A stretch of 64,000 nucleotides of DNA from Amycolatopsis keratiniphila subsp. keratiniphila (GTDB lineage Bacteria > Actinomycetota > Actinomycetes > Mycobacteriales > Pseudonocardiaceae), in contig NZ_LQMT02000010.1 in the NCBI RefSeq assembly GCF_001620365.2, forward strand, positions 452,555 through 516,554. Direction: 5' to 3'. Every line of letters begins with the position of its first letter. Position 1 is the first letter of the stretch. The translations under genes and the position numbers were made by a program. The notes under the pieces were generated by a model. It saw only the letters and a list, made by a program, of their open reading frames with translations, was not told the origin of the DNA and ran no database searches. Positions 36,307-44,358 of the stretch are shown in pieces.

Positions 36307-37303
36307 CGTCCTCCTCCTGAGTGGGTTGGGTCGCCGGCAAGGTGACCCAGCCCCGGGTGGCGACCTGAAGCCCGGCCTGGAACCGGGTCGTCGCACCGAG
36401 GGCGGTCATGAGATCGCGCAGGCGTCGCTGGAAGGTCCGGTAGCTCATGCCGAGCTGTTTGGCGATGCTCCGGTCCGGCAGCCCCGTGGTCAGCAGGGCG
36501 AGCAGGCGGGCGTCGTCGGAGGGCGCGACGTCCGCCAGTTCGGCCGAACCGGGCAGGCGCAGCGGAAGCCCTGTCTGCCAAAGGAAGTCGAAGACCGCGC
36601 TGAGCGCGTCGAGCAGGGCGCACGGACGGATCACCAGCGCCGCACCGACCTCGGGGAGATCGGAACGCAGCGGCACCAGTCCGACGCGCCGGTCGACCAC
36701 GATCATCTTGAGCGGGGCGATGGTGACCACCCGGGCCTCCTCGCCGAGCGCGAGGCCCGCCTCGAGGTCCGATGACAGGTCGTGCATTTCCAGCGCACTG
36801 CGCTCGTACACCCCGCGAAAGCGCACTCCCCGGCCGAGGAGATCTCGTTCGGCGGGGTGGAGCACGCCCGGCGTTTGCGCGTATGGCGGTTTGTCGACGA
36901 AGGCGACTTCCCGCTCGGCCGAGCGCAGCAGCCGATCGGCCCGGTCGGCGATGAGCGCGTCGCCGTGGATCACCTCGATGAGATCGACCGGGCGTTCGCC
37001 GGACGTCGCCCGGTACCGCTCGCGCAACCGGTCGGCGACCAGCCGGGCACTCGCGAGCTCCTGCTCCTTCAGCCGGAGCATCGCGTCCAGCGCTATCTCC
37101 GGCCGCACCGCCGAATACGCCTCCGCCGGGCCGGGAAGCCTGACGAGCAAACCTTTTTCGGTCAGCACGGGCAGAACCCGGAGCAGCCGTTGCCGGGACA
37201 TCCCGGTGCGTTGCCGGATTTCGGCGACGGTCAGCGAACCGGTGCCGGCGAAAGCATCGTAGACCTCGACGTCGGTTTCACTCAGCCCGATGATGTCCAG
37301 CAA
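36269..37303 (-). CDS. Two-HTH transcriptional regulator (TrmB-like N-terminus, LuxR-like C-terminus)
   Basis: 344 residues from a TTG at 37303 with GGGAG 4 nt upstream; another TTG at 37366 would add 21 non-conserved residues. The N-terminus is a TrmB-like winged helix (GLSETDVEVYDAFAGTGSLTVAEIRQRTGMSRQRLLRVLPVL). A PLD-like sensor region follows (RDLLGRGVRFRGVYERSALE, KMIVVDRRVGLVPL). A C-terminal HTH reads LLTTGLPDRSIAKQLGMSYRTFQRRL. It converges with the large secreted peptidase (38-nt overlap). Ligand unknown. Confidence 0.8.
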   Translation of the reverse strand: MLDIIGLSETDVEVYDAFAGTGSLTVAEIRQRTGMSRQRLLRVLPVLTEKGLLVRLPGPAEAYSAVRPEIALDAMLRLKEQELASARLVADRLRERYRATSGERPVDLIEVIHGDALIADRADRLLRSAEREVAFVDKPPYAQTPGVLHPAERDLLGRGVRFRGVYERSALEMHDLSSDLEAGLALGEEARVVTIAPLKMIVVDRRVGLVPLRSDLPEVGAALVIRPCALLDALSAVFDFLWQTGLPLRLPGSAELADVAPSDDARLLALLTTGLPDRSIAKQLGMSYRTFQRRLRDLMTALGATTRFQAGLQVATRGWVTLPATQPTQEEDVSEREGSPSPPP

Positions 37304-37484
37304 ATCGTCTCCCGCCGCAGCCGCGGTCGCCTTCGCCCGACCATACCGCCGGCATCCGGCGGGCAAAAGGCACGCGTCGTACCGTCCACTGTGGTCAGTC
37401 GAGAGCCGCCGCCACGCCTTGGCCTCCCCGTAGAGATGGGCCCGACCCCGACGCGAGCGGCGAACGTCCGTCTCTTCGTGCGCG

Positions 37485-38480
37485 TCACCGGGCGGCGACC
37501 GGCGGCAACGCGCGCACGGCCTTGGCGGCGAGCACCGCGAGCGGTACCGCTACCGCCAGAACCGCCACGGTCTGCCCGGCGGCGATCGCGGTCATGAGGT
37601 CCAGTTCCGCGGTGCGGGCCGCGAGCCGGAGGTAGTCCAGCAGCGTCACGACCCGCTGCACGAGGGCGACCAGCGCGAGCGAAGCGAGCGTCGTCGACCA
37701 CGACACCGCGGCACTCCGCCAGCCAAGGCGAGGCACGCTCAAGTAGACGACCGCGGCGGCGAAGACCGCCACACAGACCACGCCCGGCCAGTCCACGAGC
37801 GCCGGAACGCTGACATAGGTGACCGGCATCGCGACCGTCAGGAGGCCGACGCCGGCGAGCAGCGCGACGAGCCACGGCCGCGCTTTCACCGGTGGGGCCT
37901 GCCGATGGAACGCGACCAGTGCCACCACCGGCAGCGCCTCCAGCAGGAGTCCGACGGTCCCGGACAGCCCGTACGCACCCTCGACGGCCACGAGATCCAC
38001 GCCGAAGAAGACCGCGGCCTGAGCCAGGGCCGTCACCGCGAGCCACCGCGCCGCACGCCACCGGCCGGTCACCAGGCACAGATACGCCGCCACCCAGACC
38101 AAGCCGAGCAGGGTTCGCACGTCGGCCGCGATCGGATTCGTCGCCGAGGGAGACCACAGCCACGCCCCGATACCCGCCACGGCGGCCACCGCCTGCACGA
38201 GCAACCCCACCAGCGCCAGCCGCCGGACCGTCTCACCCCAGACGAGGTAGCGGAGCGGCGCGCCGTCACCTCCCAGCCGCAGCCGCACCGCCAGCGCCGC
38301 GACGCTCGCCACCTCCGGCCAGCTCGGCCGGCCGTGGTCGGCGGCGAACTCCGCGTCCTCGGCGTCCTCCGGCATCTCGCTGTACAGGAAGGTGGCGACC
38401 ATGTCCTCCTCCCACGCCCGCCGATAGGAGGCGGGCAGCAGCCGCAGCACCCGCCGGTACCGCTCCTCCAGGCGGTTCAC
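37485..38480 (-). CDS. Membrane protein cotranscribed with PadR
   Basis: 331 residues. About 75 hydrophilic N-terminal residues open with RLEERYRRVLRLLPASYRRAWEEDMVATFL, a motif seen in membrane proteins next to PadR regulators. Then come eight or so hydrophobic helices. Its GTG start overlaps the PadR stop (GTGA, 38477-38480). The pair is controlled by the PadR operator at 38826-38858. Function unknown; it could be a stress sensor or a permease-like protein. Confidence 0.8.
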   Translation of the reverse strand: MNRLEERYRRVLRLLPASYRRAWEEDMVATFLYSEMPEDAEDAEFAADHGRPSWPEVASVAALAVRLRLGGDGAPLRYLVWGETVRRLALVGLLVQAVAAVAGIGAWLWSPSATNPIAADVRTLLGLVWVAAYLCLVTGRWRAARWLAVTALAQAAVFFGVDLVAVEGAYGLSGTVGLLLEALPVVALVAFHRQAPPVKARPWLVALLAGVGLLTVAMPVTYVSVPALVDWPGVVCVAVFAAAVVYLSVPRLGWRSAAVSWSTTLASLALVALVQRVVTLLDYLRLAARTAELDLMTAIAAGQTVAVLAVAVPLAVLAAKAVRALPPVAAR

Positions 38481-38824
38481 GCCAGGCCGCCGGTGTCCGC
38501 GGGCCGCCACGCGCGCAGCCGTTCCGAGGCTGCGCGGGCGTTCGCCGTCTGCCGTCGGACCTCGGCGGTGAGCGCCGTGCGGCCGTCCTCGGTCAGCCGG
38601 TAGTACCGGCGGAGCCGCCCGTTGGCGACCTCCTCCCGGTCCGGCTCGACCAGGCCGTCCGCGACCAGCCGATCCAGCACGCCGTACAGCGTGCCCACCT
38701 TCAGCTTCACCCGACCGTCCGAAAGATCGCCCACCTCGCCGACGATCCCGTACCCATGACGCGGCGTGTCCACGAGCGCGGTGAGGACGAAGAACGCCTG
38801 CTCCGTCATCGTTCGACCAACCAT
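38477..38824 (-). CDS. PadR-family transcriptional regulator
   Basis: 115 residues, the short PadR form. A winged helix (TEQAFFVLTALVDTPRHGYGIVGEV ... VGTLYGVLDRLVADGLVEP) leads into the wing RRYYRLTEDG. The ATG at 38824 begins 6 nt after TATATT, so the message should be leaderless from it. The inner ATG at 38809 is an alternative. It likely represses itself and the membrane protein through the palindrome just upstream. Confidence 0.92.
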   Translation of the reverse strand: MVGRTMTEQAFFVLTALVDTPRHGYGIVGEVGDLSDGRVKLKVGTLYGVLDRLVADGLVEPDREEVANGRLRRYYRLTEDGRTALTAEVRRQTANARAASERLRAWRPADTGGLA

Positions 38825-38825
38825 G

Positions 38826-38858
38826 GGCAGAATATATCGCTAGCCGATATATTCTGCC
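38826..38858. promoter_or_regulatory. PadR operator/promoter
   Basis: Perfect 14-bp arms GGCAGAATATATCG (38826-38839 and 38845-38858) around CTAGC. ATATATCG...CGATATAT is the usual kind of PadR site. The TATATT within it is a likely -10 for the PadR gene, so bound repressor would block RNA polymerase directly. Confidence 0.75.
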
Positions 38859-38915
38859 ATCGTCGAAGCTGGACCAGAGCTGGAATGCGCCATGCTTGAA
38901 AAGAAAGTTCGGCTC

Positions 38916-38935
38916 GCCTAAACTTTGGCTTAGGC
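38916..38935. promoter_or_regulatory. Inverted repeat before the P-loop gene
   Basis: GCCTAA and TTAGGC (38916-38921, 38930-38935) with 8 nt between, 33 nt before the ATG at 38968. It is a candidate operator; it resembles an iron box turned inside out and may not be one. Confidence 0.3.
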
Positions 38936-38967
38936 ATCCCGACAACCGCGCCGGACAGGTGACCACG

Positions 38968-40314
38968 ATGAACTGGAGCCAGCTCCTCGTGCCCGTGACC
39001 AGCGGCGTGGCCGTCGCGCTCATCGTGGCGACCGTCAGGTTCCTGTGGCGTCGCACCCGTCTGCCGACCGGGCTCTCCCAGCGGATGACCCGGCGGAACT
39101 ACCTGGCGGAGATGCTCGTCATCTCCAAGAACGACAACGTCGACCGGCTCGACGCGCTGGTCCCGAATCTGCTTCCGGCGGAAGGCTCCCCGGTGCTCGC
39201 CGAGATCCAGGAATCGTGGTCGCAGATCAACGGCCGTCGCGGGGCCCGGGTGATCACCCGGACCGAGCCCGCTTCCCTCACCGCCGGAGCGGAGCTGCTC
39301 GGCGCGGGTATCGAAGTCCGCGTGTCCCGCGCGCTGACCGCGGATCACCTGTCGTATCACCTGTTCTCCGGCTCGGAGCACCACACGGTGCTCAACCGGC
39401 GCAACGGCGGGAAGGACCGGCCCGAACGGCTGGACGAGATCTCCGCCGCCAAGGTGTTCCGCAGCCACTTCGACAAGACGTGGAGCGAATCCGAACCCAT
39501 CGAATCGTTCCTGGCCGGGGAGCTCCTCGCCGGGAGCAACGCGGGCCTCGCGGACCGGATCCGGGAGCAGCGCGCGGCGTATCAGCTGTCGGCCGAAGCG
39601 CAAGACGCGGTCCTGCGGCATCTGGCGTTCCGTCACCGGGCGCCGGTCGTCTTCGTCACCGGGCTGCCGGGGGCAGGCAAGTCACTGGTCCGGCGGGCGC
39701 TCGCCGAAGAGCTCCGGCGGTGGCGGATGCGGGTCGACGAGCTCAACGACTACGTCTACGCGTTCGAAGAATTCCTCCACGCCCTGATGCTCCTCGGCGA
39801 CGGTCGCGGCGCGGGTTTCAGCGCCCAGGAGGGCGGCGCGTTCCAGGTGGAGCACGAGGACGATCTCCGGCCGGCCCTGCACACGCTCGGCCACCGGGTC
39901 TGGGAAAACCGCCGGAGCAACCCGATCACGATCGTCGAGTTCGCCAGGGCCGACACGATCGGCGCGCTCCAGGTCTTCGGCGACGAGGTGCTGGCGGCGT
40001 CGCAGATCATCCACGTCCGCGCCTCCGACACCGAGCGCGCCGCCCGGCTGGCCAGGCGGGGCGAGCCACCGAAGATCTCGGTGGCGGGACAGTCGATCAG
40101 TCTCGAGGTGTCCGACGACCACCGGCTGCCCAGCAACGCCGCGGACACCCTTTACAGCAGGGACGATTTCGCGCTCCTGAAGGCACAGAAGAACATCGCC
40201 GGACGGCTGTTCCTGGTCGACAACGACTCCGAGGAAAAGACGCATATCGACGAGCAGGTCACGGCGTTCGTCGAAGCGGTCGTGCGGCCCTACCGCGGAC
40301 TCGCCCGTATCTAG
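38968..40314 (+). CDS. Membrane-anchored P-loop NTPase with a TrmB/PLD-like N-terminal domain
   Basis: 448 residues. One transmembrane helix (about 9-26). A domain of about 170 residues ends SYHLFSGSEHHTVL ... AAKVFRSHFDKTW, resembling the non-catalytic phospholipase-D-like domain of TrmB proteins. A P-loop domain follows with VTGLPGAGKS (Walker A, near residue 236) and a zeta-toxin/kinase-like layout. It might be a membrane kinase sensing a ligand; I cannot name a function. ATG with AGGTGA upstream. Monocistronic. Confidence 0.6.
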   Translation: MNWSQLLVPVTSGVAVALIVATVRFLWRRTRLPTGLSQRMTRRNYLAEMLVISKNDNVDRLDALVPNLLPAEGSPVLAEIQESWSQINGRRGARVITRTEPASLTAGAELLGAGIEVRVSRALTADHLSYHLFSGSEHHTVLNRRNGGKDRPERLDEISAAKVFRSHFDKTWSESEPIESFLAGELLAGSNAGLADRIREQRAAYQLSAEAQDAVLRHLAFRHRAPVVFVTGLPGAGKSLVRRALAEELRRWRMRVDELNDYVYAFEEFLHALMLLGDGRGAGFSAQEGGAFQVEHEDDLRPALHTLGHRVWENRRSNPITIVEFARADTIGALQVFGDEVLAASQIIHVRASDTERAARLARRGEPPKISVAGQSISLEVSDDHRLPSNAADTLYSRDDFALLKAQKNIAGRLFLVDNDSEEKTHIDEQVTAFVEAVVRPYRGLARI

Positions 40315-40374
40315 GGCAAAGGTGGCGTGATGGAGTCGGCGGGGCGAGCATGCTCACCACGGAGACCTGGCACC

Positions 40375-40420
40375 GTCGTGAGTGATTTGGGTGGTTCTAA
40401 CCCTCATTAGCACTCACGAC
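40375..40420. repeat. Hairpin repeat GTCGTGAGTG, copy 2
   Basis: 10-bp perfect arms (40375-40384, 40411-40420). The loop contains GTTCTAACCCTC as in the copy at 26927-26970. It lies at the broken 5' edge of the arginase remnant. Confidence 0.7.
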
Positions 40421-40440
40421 CCCGTCCAGAAACGGACATA

Positions 40441-40743
40441 AAGGCGCAACGCGCCGCCGAGCGGGACGCCCTCGACGAACTCGGCCACCTCCCGGTCTAC
40501 CTCCACGTCGACATCGACATCATCGACGGAGCCCAGGTGCCTGGCGCGCGCTTTTCTTCCGGCCCGGGGCCTTCCCTCGCCCAGATCGAGGAATGCCTGT
40601 CCACCGCCCGCGCCACCGCCACCTACATCGCCTGCGCCTGGCTTCCCGAGCACGTCGATGACCAGACCAGTCGCCAGACGATCACCCGCCTCACCGCGGC
40701 ACTCGGCGCCGACCTGGCGTGGCCCGAACCCGGCGGCGACTGA
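40441..40743 (+). pseudogene. Arginase/ureohydrolase C-terminal remnant
   Basis: One open frame to TGA 40741-40743 reads a ureohydrolase C-terminal third: VYLHVDIDIIDGAQVPG (compare the HVDxDVLDPxxxPG metal motif), then SLAQIEECLSTARA, and a closing helix. The N-terminal two thirds, with the other metal ligands, are absent and no start or ribosome site is visible. The 5' edge abuts a repeat hairpin, so a repeat-associated deletion is plausible. An internal GTG (40537) could give only 68 residues. Confidence 0.7.
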
Positions 40744-40758
40744 TCCTCCAGCGCCGTT

Positions 40759-41979
40759 TCAGCGTCGGATCGCCGTGTCTCCGGTGGTCGCGGAGGTGAT
40801 GTCGGATTCCCGGTCGACGCTGGGATTCGAGCCGAACCAGTCGAGGCAGACGACCATGGCGTCGTCGGCGGCCAGCCCGCCGTCGCGACGGTCGTGCAGT
40901 TCGGTCAAGACGGCGCTCGGAACGTGGGCCGCGGGGAGGTCCGTGGTCGCGAGGATGGCCTGTGTCAGTTCGCGGTCGCCGTAAAGTTCCCCATGCGGTC
41001 CGGCCGCGTTGTACACGCCGTCGCTGACGAAGACGAACCGGTCGCCGGGCAGGGCCTGCAGGGTTTCGGCGGTGTAGAGGGTGTCTTCGAAGGTGCCGAG
41101 GGGAAGCTGTTCGTCGAAGTGGACTCGCTCGGCCTTGCCGTCACGGAGCCGCCAGAGGCGGGGCGAGCCCGCGTCGACCGCGGTGATCCCACCGGTCGCG
41201 AGGTCGAATTCCAGCAGGAGCGTGGCCACGTGTTCCTGGCCGCGGTGCTGCGCGTAGATGGCTTGGTCGGCGAGTTCCGCTTGCGCGTCAAGGGGAATCC
41301 CGGCGCGGCGGGCGTTGCGCAGCGCGTTGACGGCGAGGTTGGTCAGCAGGGCGGCGCTGCTGCCTTCGCCCATGCCGTTGACCAAGGTGACCGCCAAGGT
41401 GCGGGCGGAGGCCGACCAGTCGAAGCAGTCGCCGTAGATGGCGTAGGCGGGTTCCAGCTGGCCACCGAGCGCGAATTCGGGCCGGCTGCACGCACGGCCG
41501 GGGAGCAGCTGCCACTGCATCTCCGCGGCGAGCGTCAGCCGTGACGAGCGGCGGGCCTGCACGTACAGATCGGTGTCACGGTCGGCGACGAACACCTCGT
41601 GCCCGAGCGCCTCGGCGAACCGGCCGAGTTCGGCCCACACCGGTGGTTCCGGCTCTTCGGGCAGCGTGACGACCAGGACGCCGAGCCGGTCGCCGCGCAC
41701 GGTGACCGGGAGGTTGGCGCGGATACCGTCTCCGTCGGGTTCGAACGTCGCCGACTGGCTGGTGAAGGCCTCACCCGCCGCGGTGCCGTCGACCGGCATC
41801 GGCTCGGTCGTGTACGGCAGGACGGTCACTCGCCGCAGTTCGGTGAGGCTGTAGTCGGCCATCAGCAGCTCGACGGCGCCGGCACCGAAGTGCTCGCTCA
41901 ACGCCGCGCGCAGCCCGTCGAGCAGCGCATGAGGCTGGACACCGCGCAGGACACGCTCGACTGCCAAGGATCTGTCCAC
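40759..41979 (-). CDS. PP2C/SpoIIE-family serine phosphatase with GAF-like N-terminus
   Basis: 406 residues. The N-terminal part (about 1-165) looks like a GAF sensor domain (VELLMADYSLTELRRVTVL). The SpoIIE phosphatase domain follows (GGQLEPAYAIYGDCFDW, LVNGMGEGSSAALLT, VFVSDGVYNA, DDAMVVCLDW). The first acid of the usual GGD-FD pair is shifted (YGDCFDW). GTG at 41979 has GGAAGG 7 nt upstream; an in-frame GTG at 42042 has none. RsbU-type enzymes reactivate STAS proteins. Divergent from a MarR gene. Confidence 0.85.
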   Translation of the reverse strand: MDRSLAVERVLRGVQPHALLDGLRAALSEHFGAGAVELLMADYSLTELRRVTVLPYTTEPMPVDGTAAGEAFTSQSATFEPDGDGIRANLPVTVRGDRLGVLVVTLPEEPEPPVWAELGRFAEALGHEVFVADRDTDLYVQARRSSRLTLAAEMQWQLLPGRACSRPEFALGGQLEPAYAIYGDCFDWSASARTLAVTLVNGMGEGSSAALLTNLAVNALRNARRAGIPLDAQAELADQAIYAQHRGQEHVATLLLEFDLATGGITAVDAGSPRLWRLRDGKAERVHFDEQLPLGTFEDTLYTAETLQALPGDRFVFVSDGVYNAAGPHGELYGDRELTQAILATTDLPAAHVPSAVLTELHDRRDGGLAADDAMVVCLDWFGSNPSVDRESDITSATTGDTAIRR

Positions 41980-42120
41980 CGGGTTGCCTTCCGCTCGCCC
42001 GAACCCGGTCCTCGGATCGAGTACACGGGAGTGAGTCCGCACCGCTCCGTCGGACCGGTCGCAGGACGTGCCGCGGTGAGCTGAGCTGACAGTTCAGCAT
42101 AAGGATGCGAGAGTGGGGCT

Positions 42121-42570
42121 GTGAATCGGTCCTCCGAGCCGCCTGGCACCGAGACGGTGGCGGCGGCCGTGACCGAGACGGCCGAGCTGCTCGAGATCAT
42201 GTTCGAGCGGGCTCGCGAGGCGTCACCGCGTCCGCTGTCGACGTCCCAGGTACGCGCCGTCGTGGCACTCGATCACCACGACGGCCTGAACCTGCGCGCA
42301 CTCGCCGACGTCCTCGGCTCCACCCCTCCGCTGGTGAGCCGCCTGTGCGACCGGCTGGAGGCCGTCGGATTCCTCGAACGGCTGCCCAGTTCGGCCAGCC
42401 GCCGCGAAATCACGTTGCGGCTCAGCGACCGTGGCCGCGCGTATCTGCAGGATCTGCGGGCTCGGCGGCGGGAAAGCCTGCAGGCCGTGCTGGCGAAGCT
42501 CACCCCCGAGACGAGGGCGGCGCTCGCCACGGGTCTCCGGGAATTCCGTGAGGCCGCGGCGGGCGACTAG
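42121..42570 (+). CDS. MarR-family transcriptional regulator
   Basis: 149 residues, GTG start. Winged helix with LNLRALADVLGSTPPLVSRLCDRLEAVGFLERL (about residues 60-92), wing RREITLRLSDRGR, and flanking dimer helices. It precedes the Rsb genes by 108 nt and lies divergently from the phosphatase gene. The perfect palindrome TTGTCATATGACAA just downstream of its stop is of the type MarR proteins bind. It may set transcription of the stress module. Ligand unknown. Confidence 0.9.
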   Translation: MNRSSEPPGTETVAAAVTETAELLEIMFERAREASPRPLSTSQVRAVVALDHHDGLNLRALADVLGSTPPLVSRLCDRLEAVGFLERLPSSASRREITLRLSDRGRAYLQDLRARRRESLQAVLAKLTPETRAALATGLREFREAAAGD

Positions 42571-42612
42571 ATCCGGGTATGGCGCATCCGATTCTCTCCA
42601 GTAGGCTAACTA

Positions 42613-42626
42613 TTGTCATATGACAA
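42613..42626. promoter_or_regulatory. Palindrome upstream of the rsbR gene
   Basis: TTGTCATATGACAA, a perfect 14-bp palindrome 53 nt before the rsbR start and 42 nt after the MarR stop. The TTG...CAA form fits a MarR operator. Confidence 0.55.
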
Positions 42627-42678
42627 CGGTCGTTGCCGCGGATGCCGGACGGCGGCCTGGAGCTCCTGGGAGGCCCCA

Positions 42679-43542
42679 GTGCTGAGGACGGACGACTCCG
42701 CCGTCCGGGACTTGCTGTCGCGGATCTTCGGCGAGGACCACGGCGAGCTGGTCGACGAGTGGGTTCGGTGGCAGCTGGCCGACTCGCCCGCCCGGCTCGA
42801 CGAGACCGCGCTGCGGCGCGAGGCGACCGAATTGCTGGGCGCGCTCCGTGACGCGCTCGCCATCGGAATGCCGCTGAGCCAGATCATCGAACGCGACCAG
42901 GCGGTCCGCTCCGCCCTGCGCGGGCTTTCCGAACGGCGCGCTCGCGCCGGTACCGCACCCGCTCTCACGGCCACGGCGATCCTCGCGCTGAAACACACCA
43001 CCATGGCCGCGGTGGAACGCCGGAGCGAGGACCCGGCACTGCGCTATGAGACGTCGCTGCTGGTCAATCAGCTCTTGGACGCCGCGAGCCTGCTCACCTT
43101 CTCGGTCTACGTCGAAGGGCGCGAGGAGATCATCCGCCGCCAGCACCAGCAGATGCTGGAGCTGTCGACCCCGGTGGTGCGGCTGTGGCGGCAGGTACTG
43201 GCCGTGCCCCTGATCGGCACCCTCGACAGCGCCCGCACGCAGGTCGTGATGAACAGCCTGCTCGAGGCGATCCAAACCCACGAAGCCCGCGTGGCGATCA
43301 TCGACATCACCGGCGTGTCCACAGTGGACACCGCGGTGGCACAGCATCTGCTGCAAACGGTCAGCGCGGTGCGGCTCATGGGCGCCGAATGCCTGATCAG
43401 CGGTGTCCGTCCGTCGATCGCGCAGACGGTCACACAGCTCGGTATCGATCTCTCCCACATCGTGACGCGCGGCTCGCTGGCCGACGCGCTCGCCGCCGCG
43501 CTGGAGCTGCTCGGCGACCGCACCGGTGCGGTGACGGGGTGA
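42679..43542 (+). CDS. rsbR: RsbR-type stressosome protein (STAS)
   Basis: 287 residues. An N-terminal helical sensor domain (about 1-150) is joined to a C-terminal STAS domain. The STAS phospho-sites of RsbR are kept: DITGVSTVDTAVAQHL (Thr equivalent of Bacillus Thr171) and GVRPSIAQT (Thr205 equivalent). GTG at 42679 is set by GGGAGG. In stressosomes RsbR and RsbS form the core that holds RsbT. It overlaps rsbS by GTGA. The input signal of the N-terminal domain is unknown. Confidence 0.88.
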   Translation: MLRTDDSAVRDLLSRIFGEDHGELVDEWVRWQLADSPARLDETALRREATELLGALRDALAIGMPLSQIIERDQAVRSALRGLSERRARAGTAPALTATAILALKHTTMAAVERRSEDPALRYETSLLVNQLLDAASLLTFSVYVEGREEIIRRQHQQMLELSTPVVRLWRQVLAVPLIGTLDSARTQVVMNSLLEAIQTHEARVAIIDITGVSTVDTAVAQHLLQTVSAVRLMGAECLISGVRPSIAQTVTQLGIDLSHIVTRGSLADALAAALELLGDRTGAVTG

Positions 43543-43937
43543 CCGCCGACGCGGGCCTGCCGATCCTGCGGCTCGGCGACATCCTGATCAGCGGGCTGCT
43601 GGCGGATCTGGACGACACCACCGCGCTGCGGTTCACCGACGAACTCACCACCCGCATCTCCGACGAGGCGATCCGCGGGGTCATCCTCGACATCTCCCGG
43701 CTGGAGATCATCGATTCCTTCGTCGCCCGGGTGCTGATGCAGCTGGCCGCCACCGGACGTCTGCTCGGCGCGCGGATGATCGTCGCCGGGATGCGCCCCG
43801 CGGTCGCGATCACCCTGTCCGAGCTCGGCCTGCGGCTCACCGGCGTCCAGACCGCGCTCAACGCGGAACAGGCGATGGAACTGCTGGGGTGGCGCCGACC
43901 CGCCGAGGCCGCCGAAGAGGCGCCTCATGCTTCCTGA
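43539..43937 (+). CDS. rsbS: RsbS-type stressosome STAS protein
   Basis: 132 residues, one STAS domain. The phosphorylation loop is DISRLEIIDSFVARVL with the Ser of IDSF (Bacillus Ser59 equivalent), followed by GARMIVAGMRPAVAITLSELGL. It starts at GTG 43539 overlapping rsbR and ends inside rsbT. As the scaffold partner of RsbR it would sequester RsbT until phosphorylated. Confidence 0.9.
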   Translation: MTADAGLPILRLGDILISGLLADLDDTTALRFTDELTTRISDEAIRGVILDISRLEIIDSFVARVLMQLAATGRLLGARMIVAGMRPAVAITLSELGLRLTGVQTALNAEQAMELLGWRRPAEAAEEAPHAS

Positions 43938-44358
43938 CGAACTCACCGGTTCCGGCCGCGACCTCCCCGCACGCGAACACGCGGTCCGCGCCGAGGAAGA
44001 CCTCCTCACCGCCCGCCACGCCGTGCGGGCCTGCGCGGTCGCGGTGGGCTTCTCCATCGTCGACCAGACGAAAATCGTCACCGCGGCCAGTGAACTGGTC
44101 CGCAACGCCTACATCCATGGTGGCGGGGGCTCGATGACGATCACCGTCGTACGAGAGGGCAGGGTGGGCCTAGAGCTGACCGTACGCGACGAAGGCCCCG
44201 GAATCGCCGACGTCGAGCAGGCCATGGCCGACGGGTTCAGCACCGGCGCCGGCCTCGGGCACGGCCTCGGCGGAACGCGGCGCCTCGTCGACGAGTTCAC
44301 CATCGACACCGCTCCCGGCCGCGGCACCACGGTCACGATCGTGCGCTGGAAACCATGA
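43927..44358 (+). CDS. rsbT: RsbT-type serine/threonine kinase
   Basis: 143 residues, a GHKL ATPase domain. The N box is ASELVRNAYIHG, the G1 box RDEGPGIAD, and the G2 region GAGLGHGLGGTRRLVDEF. RsbT phosphorylates RsbR and RsbS and then leaves to switch on a phosphatase. It overlaps rsbS (11 nt) and the next gene (ATGA, 44355-44358), so all are cotranslated. Confidence 0.92.
   Translation: MLPDELTGSGRDLPAREHAVRAEEDLLTARHAVRACAVAVGFSIVDQTKIVTAASELVRNAYIHGGGGSMTITVVREGRVGLELTVRDEGPGIADVEQAMADGFSTGAGLGHGLGGTRRLVDEFTIDTAPGRGTTVTIVRWKP

Noticed and set aside
32896..36396. 1166-residue minus-strand frame over the subtilase
   Set aside because: Antisense of a gene with clear catalytic residues; composition is Arg/Gly/Pro-rich.
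38916..38935. Iron-dependent repressor (IdeR/DmdR) box
   Set aside because: The half-sites GCCTAA and TTAGGC are in the opposite order to the TTAGG...CCTAA consensus.
38896..38967. TTG start 24 codons upstream of the P-loop gene
   Set aside because: The stretch carries an inverted repeat and no ribosome site; the ATG at 38968 has one.
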